Made by a program: the position numbers and the translations under genes. The notes under the pieces are model-generated. The model did no database searches. It worked only from the letters and a program-made list of their open reading frames with translations, and was not told the origin of the DNA. Below, piece after piece: positions 14,666 through 23,284 of a stretch of 55,035 nt of DNA. Numbering within the stretch: the stretch's first letter is position 1; each line of letters opens with the position of its first letter. Origin of the DNA: Clostridia bacterium (GTDB lineage: Bacteria; Bacillota; Clostridia; Oscillospirales; Acutalibacteraceae); assembly GCA_017554405.1 (NCBI GenBank), contig JAFZIK010000025.1:1-55035 (forward strand), read 5' to 3'.

Positions 14666-16951
14666 TCACAGTTTGTTTCGCTGTATTTTACCGCTTATGG
14701 TCTTCGGCAGTTCATCCCTAAACACAACGATTCTCGGATACTTGTAGGGCGCAGTCTTTGATTTAACGTAATCCTGGATCTCTTTCTTTAATTCCTCGGT
14801 CGGCTCCTTACCCTTTACAAGAACAATACTCGCCTTTACAACCTGACCGCGTATCGGGTCGGGAGAGGCTGAAACGCCGCATTCAAGAACGTAAGGAAGT
14901 TCCATAATAACGCTTTCGATCTCAAACGGCCCTATGCGGTAGCCGGAAGATTTTATAACGTCATCAACACGACCGACATACCAGTAGAAGCCGTCCTCAT
15001 CGCGCCAGGCGGTATCGCCGGTGTGATAGTAGCCGTCGCGCCAGGTCTCATCGGTCTTTTCCTTATCACCGTAATAACCGACCGCAAGACCGCAAGGCAG
15101 GTCGTTTTTGATATTTATAACAATTTCGCCGGTCTCGCCGGTGGGAACTGAATTACCGTCCGGATCAACTATATCAACGTCATAGATCGGAGCAGGTTTG
15201 CCCATTGAACCGATCTTATGCGGCGCACCGCGCAGATTGCCTATTATCATTGTGCTCTCTGTTTGACCGAAGCCCTCGAGTATGCTTAAACCGGTCGCTT
15301 TTTTAAACTGGCGGTAAACCTCGGGATTAAGCGCTTCGCCCGCCGTAGTCATATGCTTTATCGAGGAAAGATCGTATTTTGAAATATCCTGCTTAACCAT
15401 CATACGAAGCATTGTAGGCGGCGCGCAGAAGGTTGTAATATTATATTTTTTGAACATTGGGAGAATATCCGCCGCGTCAAAACGGTCAAAATCATAAACG
15501 AAGGTTGCCGCCTCACACAGCCACTGGCCGTAAAGCTTGCCCCACATCGCCTTTGCCCATCCGGTATCCGAAATGGTAAAATGCAGACCGTCAGGATCAA
15601 CGTTATGCCAATACTTTGCCGTATGGAAATGACCGAGCGGATATTTATGGTTATGGGTAGCGATTTTAGGATAACCGCTTGTGCCGGAGGTAAAATACAT
15701 AAGCATCAGATCATCACCGCAAGGCGAATCTTCTGTGCGTTCATAATGCGAACGGTAAACCTCAAACTCTTCGTTAAAGTTGCGCCAGCCCTCACGGGTG
15801 CCGTTAACTATAAGCTTATGTTCAAGCTGCGGACACTTTGCCGCGGCAATATCGACCTGATGAGCGGTATCGCCGTCCGCGGTGCAGACTATCGCTTTAA
15901 CGCCGGCGGCGTTGAATCTGTATTCAAAATCGTGTTCCTGGAGCTGATTTGTTGCAGGTATGGCAATAGCACCGAGCTTATTAAGCGCCAGCATACAAAA
16001 CCAAAACTGATAGTGGCGTTTAAGCACCAGCATTACCTTATCTCCCTTGGTGATACCAAGCGATTTGAAATAGTTGGCGCAGCGCGCCGATGACCTTTTC
16101 ATATCGCCGAAGGTGAATCTGTGCTCGCTTTTATCCTTGCCAATATAAAGCATGGCAAGTTTATCGCGCTGTTTTTCGCCGAGGACATCAACAATATCAA
16201 AAGCAAAATTGAATTTTTCGGTGTTTTTAAACTTAATTGAAACAGGCGTGCCGTTCTCATTCTTCTCAACGTCGATAAACTGATGATACAAGCGTTTCTT
16301 TGTATCAAATTTAACAGGCGTGGCGGCAGTCAGTTCACTGCCTGTAAGCTCCGGTATAGGATCACCGGTTGGATTGAGGACAATGGCATAAAACAAGCAA
16401 TCCTCACCGCCTACGGCTATCATACCGTGCGGAGTGGAGCTATCGTAATAGATAGTATCCCCTGCCGATAATACCTCGGTGTGATCGCCGACCTGGACCT
16501 TTAACATACCGGAAATAACTATATCGCACTCCTGACCCTTGTGGGTAGTAAGTTCTATGGCGCGGTGCTGTGCCTCTTCGCTGTAAATACTCTTAACGTA
16601 AAGCGGTTCGGCAATACGCCTGCGAAACGCGGGAGCCAGATTATAATATGTCATACCGTGGGCGTTATCAATACGCTGACCGGCGCCGCGGCGGGTAAGC
16701 GTATATGAGCGGAGCGTAGGACTGTGACCTTCGATAATATCGGTAACGTCTACACCGAACGCACCGGCGCAACGGTAAATAAAGGCAAAATTAAGATCAG
16801 TTTTGCCGTTCTCCGCATCGATATACTCTTTTTCGGTAACGTCGGTCTTTTCTGCCATTTGCGCAGTTGTTAAACCGACGATCTGGCGAAGCTCTTTAAT
16901 ACGCGCCGCCATCTCGTGGATCTTATAATCAAGACCGGTCATTTTTTCCAC
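14666..16951 (-). CDS. XRE-cupin-acyl-CoA synthetase fusion (behind the Val-type T-box)
   Basis: A three-part protein of 761 residues. Residues about 15-65 form an XRE-type helix-turn-helix (RIKELRQIVGLTTAQMAEKT). Residues about 125-190 form a cupin (HKGQECDIVISG to STPHGMIAV). From about 235 to the end is an AMP-dependent acyl-CoA synthetase with YFTSGTSGYPKIATHNH, GFGQTES, YHTGDTAWRDEDG and the catalytic lysine in KTISGKIQRNKL. The start is GTG, 7 bases after GGGGG. It is the first gene after T-box 2, whose specifier reads GUA (Val), and is followed by the ATPase, the oxidoreductase and ilvE. Isobutyrate is a reasonable substrate guess. The DNA-binding and cupin parts may sense a ligand and regulate transcription. 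Confidence 0.88.
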   Translation of the reverse strand: MEKMTGLDYKIHEMAARIKELRQIVGLTTAQMAEKTDVTEKEYIDAENGKTDLNFAFIYRCAGAFGVDVTDIIEGHSPTLRSYTLTRRGAGQRIDNAHGMTYYNLAPAFRRRIAEPLYVKSIYSEEAQHRAIELTTHKGQECDIVISGMLKVQVGDHTEVLSAGDTIYYDSSTPHGMIAVGGEDCLFYAIVLNPTGDPIPELTGSELTAATPVKFDTKKRLYHQFIDVEKNENGTPVSIKFKNTEKFNFAFDIVDVLGEKQRDKLAMLYIGKDKSEHRFTFGDMKRSSARCANYFKSLGITKGDKVMLVLKRHYQFWFCMLALNKLGAIAIPATNQLQEHDFEYRFNAAGVKAIVCTADGDTAHQVDIAAAKCPQLEHKLIVNGTREGWRNFNEEFEVYRSHYERTEDSPCGDDLMLMYFTSGTSGYPKIATHNHKYPLGHFHTAKYWHNVDPDGLHFTISDTGWAKAMWGKLYGQWLCEAATFVYDFDRFDAADILPMFKKYNITTFCAPPTMLRMMVKQDISKYDLSSIKHMTTAGEALNPEVYRQFKKATGLSILEGFGQTESTMIIGNLRGAPHKIGSMGKPAPIYDVDIVDPDGNSVPTGETGEIVINIKNDLPCGLAVGYYGDKEKTDETWRDGYYHTGDTAWRDEDGFYWYVGRVDDVIKSSGYRIGPFEIESVIMELPYVLECGVSASPDPIRGQVVKASIVLVKGKEPTEELKKEIQDYVKSKTAPYKYPRIVVFRDELPKTISGKIQRNKL

Positions 16952-17242
16952 TTTAATTCCCCCTTAGGGCAAAAACAAAACTCGCCCCAAAGCTAAAATA
17001 CTTTGAGACGAGTAATAATTTACCCGCGGTACCACTCAAATTGCAAACCGAACGGTTTACCTCTTTAGGGTCCAATAACCCCTATGCATTTACGCAGCAA
17101 TCACGGGAAGGTTCTACTTATCAAAATTGACTTTCTTCCTTCCGGCTTCGAAGTTACAGCATACGGGTCGGTTATGGGCTTGCACCAAACGCCCACTCTC
17201 TTGAAACTTAAACCGGACGCCCTCTTCATCATCGCCTTTGAC
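16952..17242 (-). promoter_or_regulatory. T-box leader 2, predicted Val-responsive
   Basis: Stem I has AAGAGAG and a TGGGC...GCCCA hairpin with the GTTTGGTGCAA loop. The specifier loop reads GUA (17155-17157) followed by ACUUCGAAG. The T-box GAGTGGTACCGCGG is at 17024-17037, and the terminator follows. A basal stem CCGGTTT/AAGCCGG closes Stem I. The UGGU bulge fits a tRNA with discriminator A. Confidence 0.9.
16967..17012 (-). terminator. Intrinsic terminator of T-box leader 2
   Basis: CTCGTCTCAAAG pairs with CTTTGGGGCGAG (two G-U pairs), followed by TTTTGTTTTTG on the minus strand. Confidence 0.85.
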
Positions 17243-17248
17243 CTATGC

Positions 17249-17277
17249 ATTTTAGCACATTGAGATTAAATTGTCAA
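17249..17277 (-). promoter_or_regulatory. Promoter of T-box leader 2
   Basis: TTGACA (17272-17277), 17-base spacer, TAAAAT (17249-17254) on the minus strand. It lies only 7 bases beyond the stop of the upstream paralogue. Confidence 0.85.
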
Positions 17278-17284
17278 GAATAAA

Positions 17285-19555
17285 TCACAGTTTATTTCTC
17301 TGTATTTTTCCGCTTATGGTCTTCGGCAGTTCATCCCTGAAAACAACTATTCTCGGATACTTATAAGGCGCAGTTTTAGATTTAACGTAATCCTGGATCT
17401 CTTTTTTTAATTCCTCGGTCGGCTCCTTGCCCTTTACAAGAACAATACTCGCCTTTACTACCTGACCGCGTATCGGGTCGGGAGCGGCTGAAACGCCGCA
17501 TTCAAGAACGTAAGGAAGCTCCATAATAACGCTTTCGATCTCAAAAGGTCCTATGCGGTAGCCGGAAGATTTTATAACGTCATCAACACGACCGACATAC
17601 CAGTAGAAGCCGTCCTCATCGCGCCAGGCGGTATCGCCGGTGTGATAATATCCGTCGTGCCATACTTCCGCCGTGCTGGCGGCGTCGTTATAATAACCCA
17701 TAAACAGTCCGCAAGGAGTGCCGTTTGCTGTTTTGATAACTATCTCGCCGGTCTCGCCGGAAGGAACGCTGTTACCGTCCGGATCAAGAAGATCAACGTC
17801 ATAAAGCGGGGACGGCTTGCCCATAGAACCGATCTTATGCGGCGCACCATGCAAGTTGCCGATCGACATTGTGGTTTCGGTCTGACCGAAGCCCTCCATG
17901 ATTTTAAGACCGGTTGCCTTTTCAAACTGTTTATATACTTCGGGATTAAGGGCTTCGCCCGCCGTAGTCATATGCTTGACCGAAGAGAGATCATACTTTG
18001 AAATATCCTCTTTTATCATCATACGAAGCATTGTAGGCGGAGCGCAAAACGTTGTTATGTTATGCTCTTTAAACATCGGCAAAATATCAGCGGCGGAAAA
18101 TCTATCAAAATCATATGTAAATACCGCGCCCTCGCAAAGCCACTGACCGTATAATTTACCCCAAAGCGCCTTGCCCCAACCGGTTTCTGAAATCGTAAAG
18201 TGCAGACCGTCCGGGTCAACGCCGTGCCAATACTTAGCGGTTATGTAGTGACCAAGCGCATACTTGTAATTATGAACGGCGATCTTAGGATAACCGGTAG
18301 TGCCGGAAGTAAAGAACATTATCATGGGATCGTTACCGCAGGCGGTATCATCATCCCTGTAAAAATGCGCGCTGTAAAGCCCGAATTCCTCATCGAAATT
18401 ATGCCAGCCGTCGCGTGCACCGCCTACAATGATCTTAAGTTTAACGCCGGGGCAATGCTCGATCGCTGCTTCGGCATGAGCGGCGACCTCGCCGTCCGCC
18501 GTGCAGACTATCGCCGAAACGCCGGCGGAGTTAAAGCGATAATCAAAGTCATGCTCCTGCAAAAGGTTTGTTGCCGGTATCGCGATAGCGCCGAGTTTAT
18601 GAAGCGCGAGAATCGAAAACCAGAACTGGTAATGGCGCTTGAGCACGAGCATTACCCTATCGCCTTTTTTGATGCCGAGTGATTTGAAATAGTTGGCTGT
18701 CTGCGCTGAATAGCGCTTCATATCACGAAAGGTGAACCTGCGCTCTACTTTGTTTTTATCAATATGCAGCATTGCAAGCTTCTGCGGTTTGTTTCTACCT
18801 AACTCATCAACGATATCAAAGGCAAAATTGAACTTATCCTCATCCTTAAAGGATATCTTTTGAAGTCGGCCCTTATCATCCTCAACGGTATCGATGAACT
18901 TTGAAGAAACGTAGCCGCCCGGCTGTTTCTTATGCGGGAATATATACGGCTCAAGAATTTTATCCTTTTCGCTCTCTTCGCCGGGCATAACAATAGCCGC
19001 AAACAGGCAGTCGTTACCGTCAACAGCGATCATACCGTGCGGGGTCGAGCTGTTGTAGTAAATACTGTCGCCCTCATTCAAAAGCTCGGTATGTTCGCCG
19101 ATCTGGACCTTAAGTTTGCCTTTAAGAACTAGATCGAACTCCTGTCCGGAATGCTTTGTAAGGTGGATCGGCTTATCCTGAAGCGACGCATCATAAGAAT
19201 ACCGGACCCAATACGGCTCGGCGATCTTTTTATCAAAAAACGGTGCAAGGTTTTGAATCTCAATTCCGCTTTCCTTGGCGGTCGTTTGTCCCATACCCTT
19301 ACGGGTCACGGTATATGAGGAAAGGTGCGCGCTTTCACCCTCAAGCAGATCGGTTATACCGATACCGAAAACCTGAGAGCACTTATGAATGAATGTAAAC
19401 GGAAAATCAAGCTTACCCTGTTCATACTTAATGTACTCATACAAAGTAACCTCTGTTTTCTTTGCCATATCTTCTACTGAAATGCCCGATATTTCGCGCA
19501 TTTCCTTAATACGAAAGGCAATTTCCATAAGCTTGTTTTCGGATACAACAGCCAT
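17285..19555 (-). CDS. XRE-cupin-acyl-CoA synthetase fusion (behind the Ile-type T-box)
   Basis: Paralogue of the gene at 14666-16951 with the same three parts: helix-turn-helix (about 10-65), cupin (about 125-190) and acyl-CoA synthetase (about 230 to the end). TSGTTGYPKIAVHNY, GFGQTETT and the lysine in KTISGKIQRNKL are intact. The last 123 residues differ from the paralogue at one position, while the N-terminal 200 residues look only about half identical. That contrast points to gene conversion. I take the ATG that follows AAGGAG by 8 bases as start; an upstream GTG lies in the ribosome binding site. It is the only gene between T-box 3 and T-box 2. The Ile specifier suggests 2-methylbutyrate as substrate. 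Confidence 0.88.
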   Translation of the reverse strand: MAVVSENKLMEIAFRIKEMREISGISVEDMAKKTEVTLYEYIKYEQGKLDFPFTFIHKCSQVFGIGITDLLEGESAHLSSYTVTRKGMGQTTAKESGIEIQNLAPFFDKKIAEPYWVRYSYDASLQDKPIHLTKHSGQEFDLVLKGKLKVQIGEHTELLNEGDSIYYNSSTPHGMIAVDGNDCLFAAIVMPGEESEKDKILEPYIFPHKKQPGGYVSSKFIDTVEDDKGRLQKISFKDEDKFNFAFDIVDELGRNKPQKLAMLHIDKNKVERRFTFRDMKRYSAQTANYFKSLGIKKGDRVMLVLKRHYQFWFSILALHKLGAIAIPATNLLQEHDFDYRFNSAGVSAIVCTADGEVAAHAEAAIEHCPGVKLKIIVGGARDGWHNFDEEFGLYSAHFYRDDDTACGNDPMIMFFTSGTTGYPKIAVHNYKYALGHYITAKYWHGVDPDGLHFTISETGWGKALWGKLYGQWLCEGAVFTYDFDRFSAADILPMFKEHNITTFCAPPTMLRMMIKEDISKYDLSSVKHMTTAGEALNPEVYKQFEKATGLKIMEGFGQTETTMSIGNLHGAPHKIGSMGKPSPLYDVDLLDPDGNSVPSGETGEIVIKTANGTPCGLFMGYYNDAASTAEVWHDGYYHTGDTAWRDEDGFYWYVGRVDDVIKSSGYRIGPFEIESVIMELPYVLECGVSAAPDPIRGQVVKASIVLVKGKEPTEELKKEIQDYVKSKTAPYKYPRIVVFRDELPKTISGKIQRNKL

Positions 19556-19846
19556 ACTTTTCACTCCTTAATAAAAAACAACACCCGTCTCAAAACTTTG
19601 AGACGGGTGAAAAACATCCGCGGTACCACTCAAATTGCAAACCGAAAGGTTTGCCTCTTTAGGGTCTAATAACCCCTATGCCTTTACGCAGCAATCACGG
19701 GAAGCATCTACTTGAGGTCATACCTCTTTCGGGCAACCGGCTCGGAAGTGATTGGCAATATAGAACCGCGTTATCGGCTTGCAGCAACCGCCGACTCTCT
19801 GAAAACGCGAAAACTAAACCGTCTTCGTCACAGCCTTTAAAATTGT
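19556..19846 (-). promoter_or_regulatory. T-box leader 3, predicted Ile-responsive
   Basis: Stem I has CAGAGAG and a TCGGC...GCCGA hairpin with the GTTGCTGCAA loop. The specifier loop reads AUC (19750-19752) followed by ACUUCCGAG. The T-box GAGTGGTACCGCGG is at 19618-19631, then the terminator. From the segment CGTGATTGCTGCG onward it is nearly identical to leader 2, while Stem I differs. Confidence 0.92.
19573..19609 (-). terminator. Intrinsic terminator of T-box leader 3
   Basis: CACCCGTCTCAAAG pairs with CTTTGAGACGGGTG across a short T-rich loop, then TTGTTTTTTATT on the minus strand. Confidence 0.88.
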
Positions 19847-19852
19847 TAATTG

Positions 19853-19881
19853 ATTATAACACCGAATAACCGGTTTGTCAA
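19853..19881 (-). promoter_or_regulatory. Consensus promoter of T-box leader 3
   Basis: TTGACA (19876-19881), 17-base spacer, TATAAT (19853-19858) on the minus strand: a perfect sigma-A promoter. It starts 13 bases after the clpX stop. Confidence 0.9.
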
Positions 19882-19894
19882 GTGAAAATAAGAG

Positions 19895-21127
19895 TTAACC
19901 GGCCTCGGCAAACCTGCTTTCCACCATATCAGCGGTGATGTTAATACTCTTAACGGTCTTATCGGAAGGCGTATTGAACATAAGATCAAGCAAAACCGAT
20001 TCAATTATCGAACGCAATCCGCGAGCGCCTGTCTTTCTTGCAATGGTCAAATCAGCAATTTTTTCAAGCGCCGCATCATCAAAAGTAAGCTCAACGCCGT
20101 CAAGCCGGAAAAGCTCGGTATACTGCTTAATAATCGAGTTTTTAGGCTCGGTCATAATACGCACAAGTGTATCTTTATCCATTGGCGCCAGCGCGGTAAT
20201 GACCGGAAGTCTGCCTACAAGCTCGGGGATCAAGCCGAATTTAACAAGGTCCTGATGAGTTGCCATCGCCGCGAGCGATTCGGCTTCAATACTTTTAGGC
20301 GACTTAACGTCGGCGCCGAAGCCCAAACTGCTTCCGCCGATTCTGCGCTCAATGACCTTGTCTATACCGTCAAAGGCACCAGCACAAATAAACAGTATAT
20401 TCGTTGTATCTATCTGAATAAACTCCTGCTGCGGGTGCTTTCTGCCGCCCTGCGGCGGAACGTTTGAAACGGTGCCTTCAAGTATTTTAAGCAACGCCTG
20501 CTGAACGCCTTCACCGCTCACGTCGCGTGTGATTGAAGCGTTCTCGGATTTACGCGCTATCTTATCGATCTCATCAACGTAGATAATACCGTGCTCCGCT
20601 TTATCAATATCGTAATCAGCTGCCTGGATAAGGCGAAGAAGAATATTTTCAACGTCCTCGCCAACGTAACCTGCCTCGGTAAGGGTTGTTGCATCGGTGA
20701 TCGCTATCGGAACGTCAATGATCTTGGCAAGTGTTTGTGCAAGAAGCGTTTTGCCAACACCGGTAGGGCCGAGCATAAGAACGTTGCTCTTTGAAATCTC
20801 AACGTCGCTGTCTCTACCCGCGTAAACGCGCTTATAATGATTATAGACTGCAACGGCAAGCGTTTTCTTGGCTTCATCCTGACCGATCACGTATTCATCG
20901 AGCTTTTCTTTTATCTCGGCGGGCGTAGGAAGAACGCTGTTTTCTTTTTTATCGGCCTTTTTGTTTGCCGTGCGGTAGGCGTTTTCATCCTCAAAGAGCA
21001 ATGAATTGCAGTAGCTTATGCAACTGTCGCAAATATAAACGCCCGGGCCTTCAACAAGCCGCGTTACCTCATCCTGTGTTTTACCGCAAAAGGAACACTT
21101 TATATCATCTTTTATATCTTTAGGCAT
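19895..21127 (-). CDS. clpX: ATP-dependent Clp protease ATP-binding subunit ClpX
   Basis: The AAA+ unfoldase that feeds substrates to ClpP, 410 residues and full length. The zinc-binding N-domain has C11, C14, C33 and C36. Walker A is GPTGVGKT near residue 118, the pore loop GYVGED lies near 154, Walker B is YVDEIDKI, and the C-terminal arginine-sensor segment KTGARGLRS is present. It starts 4 bases after clpP, and the pair is the usual Firmicutes tig-clpP-clpX order. No terminator is visible after it, so read-through into T-box 3 is possible. Confidence 0.97.
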   Translation of the reverse strand: MPKDIKDDIKCSFCGKTQDEVTRLVEGPGVYICDSCISYCNSLLFEDENAYRTANKKADKKENSVLPTPAEIKEKLDEYVIGQDEAKKTLAVAVYNHYKRVYAGRDSDVEISKSNVLMLGPTGVGKTLLAQTLAKIIDVPIAITDATTLTEAGYVGEDVENILLRLIQAADYDIDKAEHGIIYVDEIDKIARKSENASITRDVSGEGVQQALLKILEGTVSNVPPQGGRKHPQQEFIQIDTTNILFICAGAFDGIDKVIERRIGGSSLGFGADVKSPKSIEAESLAAMATHQDLVKFGLIPELVGRLPVITALAPMDKDTLVRIMTEPKNSIIKQYTELFRLDGVELTFDDAALEKIADLTIARKTGARGLRSIIESVLLDLMFNTPSDKTVKSINITADMVESRFAEAG

Positions 21128-21131
21128 AAAA

Positions 21132-21719
21132 TTACCTCTTGACGATAACCTTATCGATAAGTCCGTATGTGGCTGCCTCGTCAGCGGTCATAAAATTATC
21201 ACGCTCGGTATCACGCTCAATAACTTCAAGCGGTTTACCTGTTTCTTCAGATAAAATCTTATTTATCGTGCTTCGGATATGCTTAATATGGTTTGCGTGG
21301 ATCAGAATATCGGTTGCCTGACCTTCTGCGGAACCGAGCGGCTGATGGATCATAATCTCGCTGTTGGGAAGCGCATAACGCTTACCCTTTGCGCCGGCTG
21401 CCAGTAAAAACGCGCCCATACTTGCCGCCATACCTATGCAGATAGTGCTTACGTCGCACTTGATATACTGCATCGTATCATAGATAGCCATTCCCGCGGA
21501 AACAGAACCGCCGGGGCTGTTGATATAAAAGTTGATATCCTTATCGGGATCCTGACCTTCAAGATAGAGCATCTGCGCTATAACAACGCTGGCGGAGGCG
21601 TTATCCACCTGATCGTTGAGCATAATAATACGGTCGTTGAGCAAGCGGGAGAAAATATCGTAAGAGCGCTCTCCCCTGCTTGTTTGTTCAATTACATAAG
21701 GAACTAAACTCATATCCAT
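21132..21719 (-). CDS. clpP: ATP-dependent Clp protease proteolytic subunit ClpP
   Basis: Serine protease subunit, 195 residues. The catalytic triad is S100 (GMAASMGAF), H125 (IMIHQPLG) and D174 (RDTERDNF). I use the ATG giving MDMSLVPYV because GGAGG lies 7 bases before it; a TTG six codons upstream overlaps that site and is unlikely. It forms the tetradecameric chamber that works with ClpX. It sits between tig and clpX. Confidence 0.96.
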   Translation of the reverse strand: MDMSLVPYVIEQTSRGERSYDIFSRLLNDRIIMLNDQVDNASASVVIAQMLYLEGQDPDKDINFYINSPGGSVSAGMAIYDTMQYIKCDVSTICIGMAASMGAFLLAAGAKGKRYALPNSEIMIHQPLGSAEGQATDILIHANHIKHIRSTINKILSEETGKPLEVIERDTERDNFMTADEAATYGLIDKVIVKR

Positions 21720-21773
21720 TGTAAAACCTCCGATCAAATTTCATTTTTGGCAAAACATGCGAAAAATAAACAA

Positions 21774-23189
21774 TTATTTCTTTTTGCTATCGGTTTTCTT
21801 CGCCGCGGGCTTCTTTTCAGCCGGCTTTTTTGCCGGTGCTTTCTTTGCGGGAGCTTTTGTTGTTGCGGGCTTCTTTTCGGGTTTTGATTCACCGGCCGCC
21901 TTGGGCTCTGCAACAATGGCGTTTGCCTTAACCAAGTCTATCGCGAGACCTACGGCAACGTCCTTAACTAATTCACTTTGCGGGACTGCCGCCTTGACCT
22001 TATCAACATCTACGCCGTAGTTTTCGGCAAGCTTTTTATATTCAGCTTCAATCGCTTCGTCGTCGGGTTTGATGTTTTCAAGTTCGGCGATCTTTTCAAG
22101 AGCCAAACGGTATTTGACCTGCATTTCGGCCTGCGGGCGGAAGTTCTTTTTAAAATCGTCAAGCGTGCCGCCGGTGTATTTAAGATATGTATTGAAATCC
22201 ATGCCCTGTGACTGCAAACGGTATGCAAACTCCTCTACCGACTGATTAAGGCGCTTTTCATACATTGCCTCGGGGATATCACCCTCGATACCGTCAACGA
22301 TCTGTTGAACGAGATCATTTTCAAAGGCTTCCTCAGCTGCCTTGTTTTTACGCTCGAGCGCCTTTTTCTTAAGGTCTGCTTTGAAATCCTTAAGGGTATC
22401 GAACTCGCTTACGTCCTTCGCGAACTCATCATCTATCTCGGGAAGTTCACGGATTTTGATTTCATGGAGTTTTACCTTAAAAACAGCGGGCTTGCCGGCA
22501 AGCTCTTTGGCGCCGTAATCCTCCGGGAATGTAACGTTAACGTCGAACTGATCGTCAATAGCGTGACCGATTATCTGATTCTCAAAGCCGGGGATAAACT
22601 GACCCGAGCCAAGTTCAAGAGAATGACCCTCGGCCTTGCCGCCGTCAAACGCCTTGCCGTCAACAAATCCCTCAAAGTCAATAACAACTGTATCGCCTTT
22701 TTTGGCAGCTCTGTCTTCAACCGATATCATCCGGGCGTTACGCTCTGCAAGGGTCTTAAGCTCGGCGGTGATCTCGCTTGCTTCGACCTTTACTTCCTGC
22801 TTTTCAGCCTTTAGGCCTTTATACTTTTTTAGTTTGATTTCAGGATAAGTTGTAAGGGAAACCTTAAAGTCAACGCCATCCTCTTTGGAAATCGAAACGA
22901 GGTCAAAATCCATTTTATCGTCGATAACTTTAAGTCCGGATTCGGTTATTGCCTCATCAACGGCATCGTTATAAAGAAGATTCAAAGCATCCTCAAAGAA
23001 TACTTCGGTGCCGTAATAGGTTTCAATTATATGCAACGGCGCCTTGCCTTTGCGGAAACCGGGAACGTTGACCTTCTTACCGTTCTTTTTATAGGCCTCT
23101 TTAATGGCATCACGGAATTTTTCACCGTCGATCAGTATTTCAAGCTGATAACGGTTTGTTTCAAGTTTTTTTGTTTCTTTAAGACTCAT
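21774..23189 (-). CDS. tig: Trigger factor with a lysine/alanine/proline-rich tail
   Basis: The ribosome-associated chaperone, 471 residues. The N-terminal ribosome-binding domain includes VPGFRKGKAPLHIIE (38-52), the FKBP-type PPIase domain covers about 150-245, and the C-terminal chaperone arms run to about 425. Unlike typical trigger factors it ends with about 40 residues built from repeats such as KKAPAKKPAEKKPAAKK, resembling a histone H1-like tail. The start is the ATG after AGGAGG. A TATAAT box (23218-23223) lies upstream. First gene of tig-clpP-clpX. Confidence 0.95.
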   Translation of the reverse strand: MSLKETKKLETNRYQLEILIDGEKFRDAIKEAYKKNGKKVNVPGFRKGKAPLHIIETYYGTEVFFEDALNLLYNDAVDEAITESGLKVIDDKMDFDLVSISKEDGVDFKVSLTTYPEIKLKKYKGLKAEKQEVKVEASEITAELKTLAERNARMISVEDRAAKKGDTVVIDFEGFVDGKAFDGGKAEGHSLELGSGQFIPGFENQIIGHAIDDQFDVNVTFPEDYGAKELAGKPAVFKVKLHEIKIRELPEIDDEFAKDVSEFDTLKDFKADLKKKALERKNKAAEEAFENDLVQQIVDGIEGDIPEAMYEKRLNQSVEEFAYRLQSQGMDFNTYLKYTGGTLDDFKKNFRPQAEMQVKYRLALEKIAELENIKPDDEAIEAEYKKLAENYGVDVDKVKAAVPQSELVKDVAVGLAIDLVKANAIVAEPKAAGESKPEKKPATTKAPAKKAPAKKPAEKKPAAKKTDSKKK

Positions 23190-23284
23190 TTTTTATACCT
23201 CCGCACAAATTAGTGCTATTATAACACATACTTCGGAAAATTTCCATACATTTTTAATTATTTAAAGAAATATTCAAAAAAGCG

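Noticed and set aside
16981-17040. Stand-alone terminators taken as ends of upstream operons
   Set aside because: Their position after GGTACCGCG T-box sequences and the competing antiterminator show they are part of T-box leaders.
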